The notes below the pieces were generated by a model. The model saw nothing but the letters and a program-made list of their open reading frames with translations, did not search any database and was not told where the DNA came from. From G963666705 sp963666705 (lineage in GTDB: Bacteria; Pseudomonadota; Alphaproteobacteria; CADEGL01): a DNA stretch of 64,000 bases. The first letter of the stretch is position 1, and the number at the start of each line of letters is the position of its first letter. Shown here piece by piece: positions 39,225 through 49,360 of this stretch. Location of the stretch: assembly GCA_963666705.2 (NCBI GenBank), contig CAXXKO010000030.1, forward strand, positions 186,001 through 250,000. Reading direction: 5' to 3'. The position numbers were made by a program, and so were the translations under genes.

Positions 39225-39461
39225 GGCAACGTCCGGGGGCCTGGCGGCCCCGGTGCGCCTGGCGCCGCCAACCTCGATATCCTCGAGCGGGTGGCCGGCG
39301 CCATCCCGGCGTTCGGCTGGCACCCGCGGCGCCTCATCGACGGGCGCACCCTGACGGCGCTTGCCCCGCGCCTTGCCAGGCCCGCCGTCCCCATCGTCGT
39401 CGACCATACCTTCCTCGCAGCTGTCTTCATCGCCGCAACACTCATTTGGTGGCTCAATTGA
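39225..39461 (+). pseudogene. Fragment of a LigI-like amidohydrolase (PDC-hydrolase type)
   Basis: One frame reads GNVRGPGGPGAPGAANLDIL, then ERVAGAIPAFGWHPRRLIDG and TLTALAPRLARPAVPIVVDH. This corresponds to the central TIM-barrel strands of 2-pyrone-4,6-dicarboxylate-hydrolase-like proteins. Both ends of the gene are missing; the frame ends in an unrelated hydrophobic tail. It is sandwiched between the M24 gene and a palindromic element. Confidence 0.6.
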
Positions 39462-39471
39462 GTCCGGACCC

Positions 39472-39622
39472 TAGAGCGGTTCCGCTTTGATCGGACCCAC
39501 TCCAGCGCTCTATTTCGCTCGCGGCAGCGGACCAAATGGTCCGCGCCTGCGCGGGCGCGCCGGGCGACCGGCGGGCCGCTTTGCGGCCTGGAGCGATTCC
39601 AGTCGAACTGGAAACGCTCTAG
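39472..39622. repeat. Full dispersed palindromic element, about 150 bases (MITE-like)
   Basis: It begins TAGAGCGGTTCC and ends GGAAACGCTCTAG. Inside are GCGGCAGCGGACC...GGTCCGCG and CGCGCCTGCGCGGGCGCG hairpins. It is 80-90 percent alike by eye to 41561-41704 and, inverted, to the units at 11441-11808. No open frame; mobilised in trans if at all. Confidence 0.85.
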
Positions 39623-39750
39623 CAAAAATACTGGAGCCGTGAGTTAAACTTCACGGTTCGAGACATGATGGTGTGGACGGCCCTCCTGTAACGGCATCGA
39701 TGTGCCAGACTGAGGTTTGTCGAAGAACTTCAGCCAAAGGAGGACCATCC

Positions 39751-40793
39751 ATGGAACACGATAGCATCATCGGTCTCGACATCGCGAAGAGTGTTTTTCA
39801 GGTTCATTGCACGGATGGGTCAGGTGCGGTCGTGGAGAGGCCAAGCTGCGGCGCGGCGCCTTGCTCGCGTATTTTTCGGAACTGGTGCCGTCCCTTGTCG
39901 GCCTCGAAGCCTGTGCCAGCTCGCATCATTGGGCACGCTCGATTGCGGCGCTGGGTCATGAGGTTCGTCTGATCGCGCCGAGCTATGTGAAGCCGTATGT
40001 GCAGCGGCAGAAGAACGACGCGGCGGATGCGGCGGCGATCGCGGAGGCGGTGAGCCGGCCGCATATGCGCTTCGTTCCGGTCAAGAGTGTTGCCCAGCAG
40101 GGTGCGTTGATGCTGCACCGGGTTCGCGACCTGCTGATCAAGCAACGCACCATGGCAATCAATGCCCTGCGCGCGCATTTGGCGGAGCTTGGCTTGGTCA
40201 CGGCCAAGGGCCGGGACGGCGTGAGGGCGCTGGTCGCCATGGTGGAAGGGGACGAGGCGGGCGATGGGGCGGCCGGCGGGCTGGATGGTGTGGCGCGTTC
40301 GGCGTTGCTGGGGCTGGTGGCGCAGCTGCGCTGCATGCAGGGCGAGATTGCCGCGCTGGACCGGCGCATCGCGGCCTGGCACCGGGATAGCCCGGTGAGC
40401 AAGCGCCTGGCGACGATACCCGGCATCGGGATCATGACGGCGACGGCGCTGGCGGCATCCCTGGGCGACGGCTCGGCCTTTCACTCGGCGCGGCAACTCT
40501 CGGCGTGGCTGGGGCTGGTGCCCCGGCAAGCCTCCACCGCGGGCAAGAACAGGCTGGGACGGATCACCAAGCGGGGTGACCCGTATCTGCGCCGCTTGCT
40601 CGTGATCGGCGCGACCTCGGTGCTCAAGGGGGCGCGGCGCGGCAAGGGGGCGGGCCCCTATCCCTGGGCAAGCGCGCTGCTCGGCACGAAACCCTACCGC
40701 CTGGTCACGGTGGTGCTTGCCAACAAGATGGCGCGCATCGTCTGGGCGGTGCTGAGGCGCGAAGAGGCATATCGCGGGGCGGCGACGGTCTGA
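39751..40793 (+). pseudogene. IS1111-group transposase, one frameshift
   Basis: The ATG at 39751 follows AAAGGAGG and gives MEHDSIIGLDIAKSVFQVHC, the DEDD N-terminal strand with its Asp. Near 39840 the frame is lost; one extra G (GAGAGGGCC) restores VVERAKLRRGALLAYFSEL in the frame that runs to 40793. The rest is intact: SELVPSLVGLEACASSHHW, KNDAADAAAIAEA (DEDD Asp) and the C-terminal TIPGIGIMTATALAASLGD with the IS110 Ser block. Active only if the shift is a sequence error. Confidence 0.85.
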
Positions 40794-41046
40794 CATCGAG
40801 ACGAGGTCGCCGGCGCGACCGGCCGCCTTGTTGGCAAGGAGCTATAGGTAAGTGATGGCAACCCGATCGAGCCGTAAGCCAGGACAACCCGCCAAGGGGT
40901 CAAGCGCCTGTGAGCGCGCAGACCTGAATGGGACCCGGCGCACGGAAACCATCAAGGCCAGCGGTCAGGTGATACCGCGCAAACAGGCCGGACACATGAC
41001 CGCTCTCGACCAGCGCATCACGAGCCAGTGTTCCCTTGCCAACAAC
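40794..41046 (+). ncRNA. Candidate bridge-RNA region of the IS1111 element
   Basis: This is the 253-base non-coding 3' end of the element. In IS110-family elements the long non-coding end encodes the bridge RNA that pairs with target and donor; in the IS1111 group it is the end downstream of the gene. Several complementary segments are present (GGTCGCCGGCGCGACC at the start, for example). The assignment is by position only; loops were not matched to a target. Confidence 0.35.
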
Positions 41047-41098
41047 GGGCCGTCCACACATGACCCCTCGGGCGCAAACCAGCAAAGAGAGAAAGACC

Positions 41099-41563
41099 AT
41101 GACACGCCCCCCTGTACCGCCATTTACCGAAGAATCGGCTCGTATCAAAGTACGGGCCGCCGAAGATGCCTGGAACAGCCGCAACCCTGCAAAAATCGCA
41201 CTCGCTTACACAAGCGACAGCCTTTGGCGGAACCGCGCCGAGTTTTTGAAGGAGCGTCCCGAGATCGAAGCATTTCTGATCCGCAAATGGGCGCGGGAGC
41301 TCGATTATCGGCTGATCAAGGAGCTCTGGACCTTCGCGGGCGACCGGATCGCCGTGCGCTTCGCATACGAATCGCGCGACGACGGCGGAAACTGGTACCG
41401 TTCTTACGGGAATGAAAACTGGGAGTTTGACGAGCACGGTCTCATGAAGCGCCGCATCGCAAGCATCAACGACCTGCCGATCGCCGAGACCGATCGGAAG
41501 TTCCACTGGCCGCTTGGTCGTCGCCCCGACGAACACCCCGGACTCACGAAACTCGGACTCTAG
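41099..41563 (+). CDS. DUF1348 (NTF2-like) protein
   Basis: 154 residues from the ATG at 41099. It has the signature of DUF1348: PPFTEESARIKVRAAEDAWN, YTSDSLWRNRAEFL, FLIRKWARELDYRLIKELW and WYRSYGNENWEFDEHGLM. The fold is NTF2/SnoaL-like, a small alpha+beta cup; no activity is known. The stop TAG at 41561-41563 is contributed by the palindromic element that begins there, and the IS1111 element ends 40 bases upstream. Confidence 0.9.
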   Translation: MTRPPVPPFTEESARIKVRAAEDAWNSRNPAKIALAYTSDSLWRNRAEFLKERPEIEAFLIRKWARELDYRLIKELWTFAGDRIAVRFAYESRDDGGNWYRSYGNENWEFDEHGLMKRRIASINDLPIAETDRKFHWPLGRRPDEHPGLTKLGL

Positions 41564-41704
41564 AGCGGTTCCGCTTTGATCGGACCCACTCTAGTGCTCT
41601 ATTTCGCTCGCGGCAGCGGACCGAATGGTCCGCGCCTGCGCGGGCGCGCCGGGCGACCGGGCTTGCGGCCTGGAGCGATTCCAGTCGAACTGGAACCGCT
41701 CTAG
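41561..41704. repeat. Full dispersed palindromic element, second copy
   Basis: TAGAGCGGTTCCGCTTTGAT at the left and GGAACCGCTCTAG at the right. It is the same element as at 39472-39622 with a few substitutions and a seven-base deletion in the centre. The left end provides a stop codon for the DUF1348 gene. Confidence 0.85.
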
Positions 41705-41842
41705 CTTTCCCATTCACTGATGGCGTTCGTGAATTCCTGGATAGCCCCTCGCCGATCGGCGGCCGAAATCTCCGCACGCAGACGACGATCGTCATATCAT
41801 TGCCTCGGGTTCGCGAATCGGGGATGAGGCAGGGCGGGTGAA

Positions 41843-42487
41843 ATGGCCGGAACGCAGAAAACCGTCTTCGCGGCGACGGACGTCCTCCGCATGTTTCCGA
41901 CGTTTGTTCGGCGGGCCGAGCTCGAGCCGAAGGTTCGTCGAAGAATCGATACAAGCGTCATCCGCGAGCTCGAGCGGATGAGGCGGCCCGGCCCGAAACC
42001 CGGCCCGGGCCAGGCTTGGCAGTCCGCTCATGACCTCCACGAACGGGAGGCGTTTCGAGAGCTCGCATCTTGTGTGACCCACGCGGCCGGGAGTGTCTTG
42101 GATTTCCTGAAGATAGGCGGGGCGGGGTTCGCGATCACCGGGCTTTGGGCCAACATGAACCCACCCCATGCCGCGCATGGAATGCACAACCACCCCAACA
42201 ATGTCCTGAGCGGCGTCTATTACGTGAAGACGAGTGGGCGCGCGGATACGATCAATTTCCACGATCCCAGGCCACAGACCGGGATCATCAAGCCTCCAGT
42301 CACTGGCCTAACCGCCGAGAATACGGATCAGGTCGTCGTGAAAGTGCGGAACGACACCCTTCTCATGTTCCCGTCATGGTTGATGCACTCGGTGGACGCC
42401 AACAGAAGCGACAAGACGAGGATCAGCATCAGCTTCAATGTCATGTTTTCCGAATATGCGGAAAATATGAGCCAGCCACTTTGGTAG
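41843..42487 (+). CDS. Putative 2OG-Fe(II) oxygenase (TIGR02466/PF13759 type)
   Basis: 214 residues. The diagnostic stretch is ANMNPPHAAHGMHNHPNNVL followed by SGVYYVKT, which supplies the first iron ligands; the distal His is in PSWLMHSVDANRSDKTRIS with the 2-oxoglutarate Arg after it. The N-terminal MFPTFVRRAELEPKVRRRID is also typical. The substrate is unknown. It lies between the palindromic element and the flavoprotein gene. Confidence 0.85.
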   Translation: MAGTQKTVFAATDVLRMFPTFVRRAELEPKVRRRIDTSVIRELERMRRPGPKPGPGQAWQSAHDLHEREAFRELASCVTHAAGSVLDFLKIGGAGFAITGLWANMNPPHAAHGMHNHPNNVLSGVYYVKTSGRADTINFHDPRPQTGIIKPPVTGLTAENTDQVVVKVRNDTLLMFPSWLMHSVDANRSDKTRISISFNVMFSEYAENMSQPLW

Positions 42488-42690
42488 TCGTGGGCCGAGG
42501 CATCGCCCGACGGCCCCTCGGCTCCGCCCGGGCGTCGGTCGGAAAATCCGGCATCGAAGGCAGGCGCGGCGGCCCGCGCGCCGGCCGATGAATCCCTCCC
42601 CTCCGCCGGCGCCTATGTTATACCAGGATGCGGGCGTCTCGTTCCTGCTGACGGGGCCGGCCCGCGCACGGTCGGCCAAGGGGTGTCTCA

Positions 42691-44482
42691 ATGAAGGCGG
42701 AGACCATCGAGACCGATGTGCTGATCGTCGGCGGCGGGGCCGCCGGCTGCGCCGCCGCCATGCGGGCGCGCGAGGGCGGCGCCCGGGTGCTGGTGGTGGT
42801 CAAGGGCAAGATGGGCCGCAGCGGGGCGACGCCGCTCGCGAGCTGCCTCGGCGCGCCGTCGCCCATTCCAGGCCCCTATCCCCTGCTCAAGGCCATGAAG
42901 AAGCTCTATGCGGGCGTGAGCGACGTGGTGCGCCTGCCGGTGCCCGCCACCTACGCCGACGCCATGCGGGCCATGCTCCAGATCCATTGCTGGCTCGTGG
43001 ACCAGGACTACTTCCTCGACTTCGCCCTGTGGGCGGACAAGGAGTTCTTCCCCGCCCTGGAGCGGGCCGGGACCTACGTCCTGCGCGACGAGGCGGGGCG
43101 GCCCGAGGTGCCGCCCGGCAACAACCCTTACTTCGTGCTGCAATCCCACGGCATGACCGGCTACCTGTTCGGTGAATCCAAGCGCAAGGAGGTGCTCGCC
43201 AGGGACATCCCGGTCATGGAGGAGGCGACGGTCTTCTCCCTGCTGCGGGGTGCCGGGGGAGAGGTCGCCGGCGCGCTGGTCCTCGATTACCGGCGCGGCC
43301 GCCTCTACGAGGTGGTGGCCAAGACCACCATCCTCGCGACCGGGCATACCAACTGGCTCTCCACCTGCGCCACGGGGACCCGGGAGATGGCGGCCAACGG
43401 CCTCGCCATGGCCTTGGGCGCGGGGGCCGAGCTCCAGAACCTGGAGATCCAGTGGTACCACGCCTCCGACATGGCCTATCCGGAGAGCTGGATGCGCCTC
43501 CACAACTACCCCAACCCGCTCACCGGCACGCCCCATCAGGCGGTCATGGTGAACGAAGCGGGCGAGCCCTATATGACGATCGGCGACCACGACGTCATCA
43601 TGCCCTATACCGTCCAGGTGAAGGAGCTCTACAAGCAGGTGCGGGCGGGCAAGGCGCGGTGGGACGGCGGCAATTTCACCGACTTCCGGCTCGTCGAGCC
43701 CGAGGTCTTGAAGACGTACCAGTACCATTGGGAGTTCTACGAGAAGATCGGCAAGGACATGGGCAAGGACCCGCTCGAATCCGCCCCCACCTGGCACATG
43801 AGCGCGGGCGGCGTGCGCGCCGACCTCTCGACCATGCGCACGCAAGTGCCGCGCCTCTACATCGCCGGCGCCATCGGCGGCCACATGCTGGGCGGGCTGC
43901 CGCTCGCCACCTTCGATGGTGAGGTCGCGGGCGCCGCGGCCGCGCGCGAGGCGCTGCGGCGGGGGCCGCCCAAGCCGGTCGCGGGCCAGGCCGGAGCAGG
44001 GGAGGCGCGCCTCGCCGGCCTCCTGTCCGAGCCCGCGCGCGCGCAACGAGCGCGACATCGCCCCCATCCAGATCAAGAAGCGCATCCGCGCGGTGGTGTG
44101 GGACCATATGATGTACGAGAAATCCGGCCCCGGCCTCGAGGCGGCCCTCGCCGCCTTCGCCGGGATCGAGGCGGAGGTGGTGCCGAACATGCGCCTGCGC
44201 ACCACCGCGGCGCGCTACAACACCGACCTCGTGGACGCCCTCGACGTCCAGGACATGCTCGATGTCTGTCGCGCGGCGGCCCACGCCTCCCTCGCGCGGG
44301 AGGAGAGCCGCGGCCCCCACTTCCGCGCCGACTTCCCCTTCACCGACAACGACAATTGGCTCAAGCGGATCGTGGTGCGGCGCGAGGGGGGCGCGGTGCG
44401 CACGCGCTTCGAGCCCGTGCGGCAGAAGTACCTGCGGCCCCAGCGCGGCAGGATCGACTATTTGGGCGACCCGCTGGCGTGA
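42691..44482 (+). CDS. Fumarate-reductase/succinate-dehydrogenase-type flavoprotein, copy 1 (frameshifted)
   Basis: FAD site IVGGGAAGCAAAMRARE at the N-terminus, GKMGRSGATPLASCLG, then ATGTREMAANGLAMALGAGA and the FAD-closing block RLYIAGAIGGHMLGGLP. At 44033-44044 a GCGCGCGCGC run replaces the paralogue's TCGCGGGAGCGC, two bases shorter. The frame is lost there and recovers as RNERDIAPIQIKKRIRAVVW to 44482. Restored it would match copy 2 (54619-56412) over its length, about 597 residues. The electron-transfer partner gene starts 13 bases downstream. Substrate unknown; no membrane anchor subunit is encoded. Confidence 0.85.
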
Positions 44483-44495
44483 TGGGGGACTGTGC

Positions 44496-45371
44496 ATGAC
44501 CGAGTTCGACCAGGTGAGCCTGCGGCTCTTCCGCTTCGACCCGGACACCGACGAGGTGCCCCGTTACGAGAGCTACACCGTTCCCCACAAGCCCTACATG
44601 CGGGTCCTCGACATCCTCACCCATGTCTATGACGAGCTCGAGGTCCCGCTCGCCCACCGCTGGTATTGCGGCACCAAGAAGTGCGGCGAGTGCGCCGTCA
44701 ACGTGAACGGCCAGCCCATGCTCGGCTGCTGGGAGCCCGCGCTTCCCGAGATGACGGTCGAGCCGCTCACGAACTTCCCGATCCTGCGCGACCTGGTGGT
44801 GGACACCGGGCCATACGAGCAGGTCATCATGGGCCTGAAGCCGTACCTGGAGCGCCCCAACCACCACGAGTTCCCGCAGCGCATCGGCCATGCCGAGATG
44901 GCCGCGGCCAACCGCCTCTATAAATGTATCGAGTGCAACGTCTGCACCGCCGCCGTCCCGGTCAAGGGCTTCACCGGGGACGGCATCGACTGGGAGGGCT
45001 ATGCCGGCCCGGCGGCGCTGGTGCGCTTCGCCCGCTTCGCCCTCGACCCCCGGGACGAGACCGAGCGCCGCCCCCTGGCCGAGCGCGGCGGGCTCGCCGA
45101 TTTCCCGCTCTACGCGGCCCTGGACGGCGTCTGCCCCCAGGGGATCGACATCGTGCGCGATGCGCTTCTCCCGGCCCGCGAGAAGGTCCTCGGCCTGGGC
45201 GGCACCGCCCCCGACGCGGCCGCCGCGAGCACGGCCTTCGTGATGGCCCCGGGCTGGAGCGCCTTCGTGCGCCTGACCGACGATTCCAAGCGCGCCCTCG
45301 AGGAGGCCGGGACGCTTGTGCCCGCCGCCATCCCCGACATCGCCGCGGCCTACCGCCTGGCCGAGGGCTGA
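44496..45371 (+). CDS. Iron-sulfur subunit partner of the fumarate-reductase-type flavoprotein
   Basis: 291 residues. The N-terminal plant-ferredoxin-like domain has CGTKKCGECAVNVNGQPMLG followed by Cys, the [2Fe-2S] pattern of SdhB/FrdB. The C-terminal part has CIECNVC near 150 and a single later CPQGID, fewer Cys than the two clusters of canonical SdhB, so only one cubane or a degenerate set is likely. It follows the flavoprotein gene directly and both probably form one soluble oxidoreductase. Confidence 0.85.
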   Translation: MTEFDQVSLRLFRFDPDTDEVPRYESYTVPHKPYMRVLDILTHVYDELEVPLAHRWYCGTKKCGECAVNVNGQPMLGCWEPALPEMTVEPLTNFPILRDLVVDTGPYEQVIMGLKPYLERPNHHEFPQRIGHAEMAAANRLYKCIECNVCTAAVPVKGFTGDGIDWEGYAGPAALVRFARFALDPRDETERRPLAERGGLADFPLYAALDGVCPQGIDIVRDALLPAREKVLGLGGTAPDAAAASTAFVMAPGWSAFVRLTDDSKRALEEAGTLVPAAIPDIAAAYRLAEG

Positions 45372-45649
45372 GGCGGGTTGGCGCCCGCATGCCCGTACGC
45401 CGGTGCCGGCTAGCACCGCCGGCCCGGAAATGACTATATGATACAGACCCCCGCCTTAACGTGATGGGGCAGTTCGGGGAGCCAAGTCTTGAAGGGCTAC
45501 AAGCATCCCACATTCCACGTGCCGGTGGCGGGGTCGGTGGGGATGGAAAAGTTGTTCCGGGAGAGCCTGAGTGTGGCTCACCGAACGGTCGCCCACGCGC
45601 CGAAGGACACGGACGCCGTTGCCCGCGCTGTGATGTGGTTATACCGGCG
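45372..45649. other. Intergenic stretch before the IS110 left arm
   Basis: 278 bases with no recognised gene. A frame from about 45489 (LKGYKHPTFHVPVAGSVGME) looks mildly protein-like but has no family and runs into repeat sequence. Confidence 0.4.
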
Positions 45650-45925
45650 GCCGATGAGCTTGACTCATCGACCGCTGGCAAGCGCGACCGCGCGCCCGAG
45701 CTTATGCGAGGTAAGCCAAGGGCGCGGATGCGCCCGCCCGGCGCTTGAGGGAACATACAACGGGTCATTCTTATGGGCCGTTGGTTGTCTAATTCCGGTT
45801 CGTTGGTCAAGCCCTTCCGGACCCTTGTCTCCGCCGGGAACACGGTTGTCTGCGAAGTCTTTCCCGGCGGGTCCGCCGGGTCGCTTCATGATAGTGCCCT
45901 TTGGCTTCGGCCTCCCAAGGTATTA

Positions 45926-47100
45926 TACCTGTGAGCCTATGAAATCACCTTCATGATCCATGGATAGGCGCAGAGGGTTCGCATACGATCCGGTTCTGCG
46001 ATGAGGTCGATCCATGCTTGGCAACAGGCGTCGATGATGGCCTCGGTGTCGTCGAGGACGCGGAGCGATAGGAAGCGTTCGCGTAGGTAGAGCCAAACCC
46101 GCTCGACGGGGTTGAGTTCGGGACTGTAAGGCGGCAACAGCGCCAAGGTGACGTTGTCGGGGACGGTGAGGGCGCGCTCGTCGTGCCAACCGGCGCCGTC
46201 GCACATCATGACGGCGTGCGCATCCTGGTCCAGGGTATCGGCGAAGTGTGCGAGAAACAGGTCCATGACCTTGGCGTTGACGCTCGGCATCACCAGGGTG
46301 ACGTCGTCGCCGGTGTCCGGGCGCACGGCGGAGAAGATGTAGGCCCACTGGTAGCCGATTTGACGCGTCCCGGGGGCACGCTCGCCCCTGCGCCACCACC
46401 GGTGACACACCCGGCCCTTGTTGCCGACGCGCGCTTCATCCTGAAACCACAGCTGTAGGCGCTTGTCGGGATGCGCCGCGGCGGTCGCCTTCAGGATGTC
46501 GCGAAGCCCCCTTTTTTGAAGCGCTCCTGCGCTTCGGCGTCCCTTCGCGGGTGGCTCGGGCGCGCCTTCTGGCGGGAAAATCCCATCCGCCGTAGAACCC
46601 GGGTCATGCTCGAGGGGTGGTAGGTCTTGGCGAAGCGCTCCTCCAGCCAGCGGCACAGATCGGCCCGGGTCCAGGCGCAAACCCCGTCGCGCTCAGGCTC
46701 CGGCCCGGCGATGATGACCGCCGCCAGCGCCGCTTCCTCGTCTGCCGTCAGCCGCCGCGGCGAGTAGCCCTTTGGACGGTCGTGAAGCCCCTCCAATCCC
46801 TTTGCATTGTAACGAACAACCGCGTCGCGAAGCGTTTGGCGATCCATCCCCGCAAGCCGCGCGGCATCAGCCCAGGGCATCTCCTCCAAAGCATTCGCGA
46901 TCCCATAGGCCCGCGCCGCCGCTCGACCGTACGATTCCACGCGAGCCCAGCGCCGAAGCTCCAAAGGCGTCAAATCATCCCGTATCTTGAGTGCTGATCC
47001 CATGACATCCCCCACATCTGGTGGGAGACCATAGAATCACAATCCGCCATCATCCGCCATCAATGAATATCCCGAGAGTCAATTCAGGCGCTCACTGGTA
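45926..47100 (-). mobile_element. IS630-family insertion sequence inside the IS110 arm
   Basis: 1175 bases. The ends are TACCTGTGAGC and the inverted TACCAGTGAGC, flanked on both sides by TTA, consistent with TA target duplication. The pre-insertion sequence AAGGTATTAGACGC is preserved at 61802-61815. Confidence 0.88.
45937..47003 (-). CDS. IS630 transposase, two overlapping frames
   Basis: Frame A starts at 47003 (GGGGGATGTC upstream) and encodes the helix-turn-helix part (DAARLAGMDRQTLRDAVVRY, then WTRADLCRWLEERF). Its end AQERFKKGG lies on an A6G5 run (46507-46517). Frame B continues as LRDILKATAAAHPDKRLQLW and carries the DDE core: WFQDEARVG (Asp), MMCDGAGWHDE (Asp) and LLPPYSPELNPVERVW (Glu), ending at 45937. 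Programmed slippage on the A-run to make a fused product is usual for this family and likely here. Confidence 0.87.
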
Positions 47101-47220
47101 TTAGACGCAATCGCGAACGGCTGTCCGCTTAGCAACCAAACGAACGGGATCGCCTCGGCCACCGTCTCGGCGGGGACGGGTCTTCCGCTTCTCGCGGAGC
47201 TCTCTCTTCTCCTTATCCAG

Positions 47221-48261
47221 CTATGCCGTGGCGCTCGCCTCCTTTTCCGGCCAGCGGAAGGCTTCGCCGGTGATCAGCATCCGGTGCAGGATCACCGCCA
47301 GCCGGCGCGCCAGCGCCACGCAGGCCTTCTTGTGGCTGGTCCGCCTCTTGATCCGGCGCGCCCAGTCCTTCAGCGGGTGGGCCCGGCGCACCACCGTCAG
47401 CAGGCTGTTGGCGGCCTCGTAGAGCAGCGCCCGCAGCATGGCGTCGCCGTGTTTCGAGATGCGCCCCGAATAGTCCATCCCACCCGACTGCCAGCGCCGC
47501 GACGTGAGCCCCACATAGGCGCCCACCGTGCGCGATTTGGCGAACCGCTCCGCTTCGCCAATGGTCGCCACATAGGCCAGCGCCGTCACCGGCCCCACCC
47601 CCGGCGTGCTCATCAGCAAACGGCAGGCCGGAGAGCCTTTCGCCCGCGCCACGACCGCCTCGTCCAGCCGCCCGATCTCGCGGCCCAGCGCCGCCGCCGC
47701 GGACAGAAGCGGCTCGATCATCACCTTCAGCTCGGGACGCCCCTCCAACGCCTCGCGGACGCGTCCGGCCAGCTTGCCCGATCCCTTGGGAAAGCGAAGG
47801 CCCAACGACCCCAACAGGCCACGGATCGCGTTCTCCGTATCGCGCCGCTGGCGCACCAGATGACAGCGCGCCTTGAGAAGTGCCCGCGCCTCTTGCGCCA
47901 CCTCGATCTTCACCGCCACAGGGCGGCAAAACCCCGTGCGCGCGATCTCCGCCAAGAGCTCGGCGTCGTTCGCATCCGTCTTGTTGTGCTGAAGGCGCAT
48001 CACCGCGTTCGCATGGCGCGCGTCGATCACATCGACACCGATCCCAAGCCCGTCCAGCTCCCGCGCCAGCCAGCCACTCAGCGTACCCGTCTCCAGAACG
48101 ATACGGCCAGGGCACGGACAATGCTCCCGCAAAGCTGCGAACAGCGCCCGCGGATCGGTCGAAACCTTGCCCCGCGCCAATATCTTTCCCGCCGCGTCCT
48201 TCACGCAAAATGCCGTCTCTTCCTTCGACACATCAAACCCAACATACTCCGTCATGGTCAC
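47221..48261 (-). CDS. IS110-family transposase, copy A
   Basis: 346 residues: DEDD nuclease start MTMTEYVGFDVSKEETAFCV, LETGTLSGWLAREL, KTDANDAELLAEIARTGF with the paired Asp residues, and the C-terminal tnp20 block STPGVGPVTALAYVATIG with a Ser in SGRISKHGDAMLR. It differs from copy B (61927-62967) at only about a dozen residues, mostly around 80-90 and 115-122. The gene is intact even though its element's 3' arm is interrupted. Confidence 0.93.
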   Translation of the reverse strand: MTMTEYVGFDVSKEETAFCVKDAAGKILARGKVSTDPRALFAALREHCPCPGRIVLETGTLSGWLARELDGLGIGVDVIDARHANAVMRLQHNKTDANDAELLAEIARTGFCRPVAVKIEVAQEARALLKARCHLVRQRRDTENAIRGLLGSLGLRFPKGSGKLAGRVREALEGRPELKVMIEPLLSAAAALGREIGRLDEAVVARAKGSPACRLLMSTPGVGPVTALAYVATIGEAERFAKSRTVGAYVGLTSRRWQSGGMDYSGRISKHGDAMLRALLYEAANSLLTVVRRAHPLKDWARRIKRRTSHKKACVALARRLAVILHRMLITGEAFRWPEKEASATA

Positions 48262-49360
48262 TCTCCTTGGTTTGCCTATTGGGGCGTTTGTTAGCGACCC
48301 CGAATCATAGGCCCGGGAGAGTGACCACCGGAATTACGCTATGTATTAGGTGCGTTCGCCAATGAGGTGAACGAAATAGGTTCCGCGCTCCTCACCTTTA
48401 GAGACACCCAAACCGGCATCGCGCTCAATCGCGATAGCCATTCCGAGTTCCTGCTTCAATGTCCCAGCGAGTTTGCGTGCGTCTGACTCCGATTCACTAG
48501 AATAGTAGAAAACCGTGGAACGGGGGGCGAGCCAGCTCGGGCGTTCGGCGACAATGAAACCGCCCCGGAATTCTGCCCCATTCTCGCGAATCATCTCCTT
48601 GACCCGCTCAAAGAGCGCGGGGTCGATGTCGATTGCGTAGACCCCGATTTTGAAGCCTGCCCACTGACGACCTGCGTCCTTCGCCAGGGTCGCGATGACA
48701 CGGTCGTTGAGCGCCCGCATAGTACTGACACCAACAATTCCGTCCAGCACCAATCCGTTTGCCTGCTGGAAAGCAACCACACCTGCGCGGCCGGGCGGTA
48801 GGTCGAGAAGAGCCAGTTTCACGTCCGTATCGACCGCCCGCAGGGCGTCATGGAGGGCGTTGTTGATCACCCTGTCCTTGTACGACGAGGCGGCTTCCCA
48901 TAGACGGCGCAGCACGCCGGCCTCGGCCCGCCAGCCGTCGATCCTCGAGAGGGCGACGAGGACCCCTAGATCCGTTCGGTAGTCCCTCCCGGTCAGCACC
49001 GCCAGCAATCCCTTTACGGCACGCTGTCCCAGAGCGCCCAAGGCGACGCGCGCTCCCCGCCGAACCTCGGTGTCATCGTCGCGCAGCAAGCTGAGCAGCC
49101 GATCCTCGACTACCGGCAACGCCAGGTCGGCGCCGTCCGACAGGATCGCGGCAACAGACTCGGCCGGAAGCGTGAAGCTGGACGAAAAGCCACGCGCACG
49201 GGCCCTACCAAGAAAGCGCTCAATTTCAACTCTAGTTTGTAGTTCCCTTGGACCGGCGAGGACCGCGAAGTTACCGCTACGATCGAGCACCGCGTGAGTC
49301 GGACCCGATTTCCTTGGACACAGAATTGGCTTAATCGAAGTGTCCAAGGAGGACCGGAAC

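Larger units (their letters stand above)
39671..41059 (+). mobile_element. IS110-family, IS1111-group insertion sequence
   Basis: A 13-base inverted repeat GTGTGGACGGCCC (39671-39683) and its complement GGGCCGTCCACAC (41047-41059) bound the transposase gene and a 3' non-coding stretch of about 250 bases. Subterminal inverted repeats and a long non-coding 3' end are features of the IS1111 group. True tips are a few bases outside the repeats. Confidence 0.8.
45650..48346 (-). mobile_element. IS110-family element, copy A, with a nested IS630
   Basis: Shares its transposase, 3' non-coding arm and 5' arm with the copy at 61498-63052. The 3' arm is interrupted at 45926-47100 by an IS630 element; the uninterrupted arm of the other copy shows the empty site. 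The right end of similarity falls at CTATGTAT (48339-48346), abutting the stop codon of the next gene. The outer part of the left arm (45650-45785) is inverted relative to the other copy. Confidence 0.75.

Noticed and set aside
45489..45956. 155-codon plus frame reaching into the IS110 arm
   Set aside because: First 50 residues look protein-like but the frame crosses repeat and IS junctions; no family, so kept only as a note.
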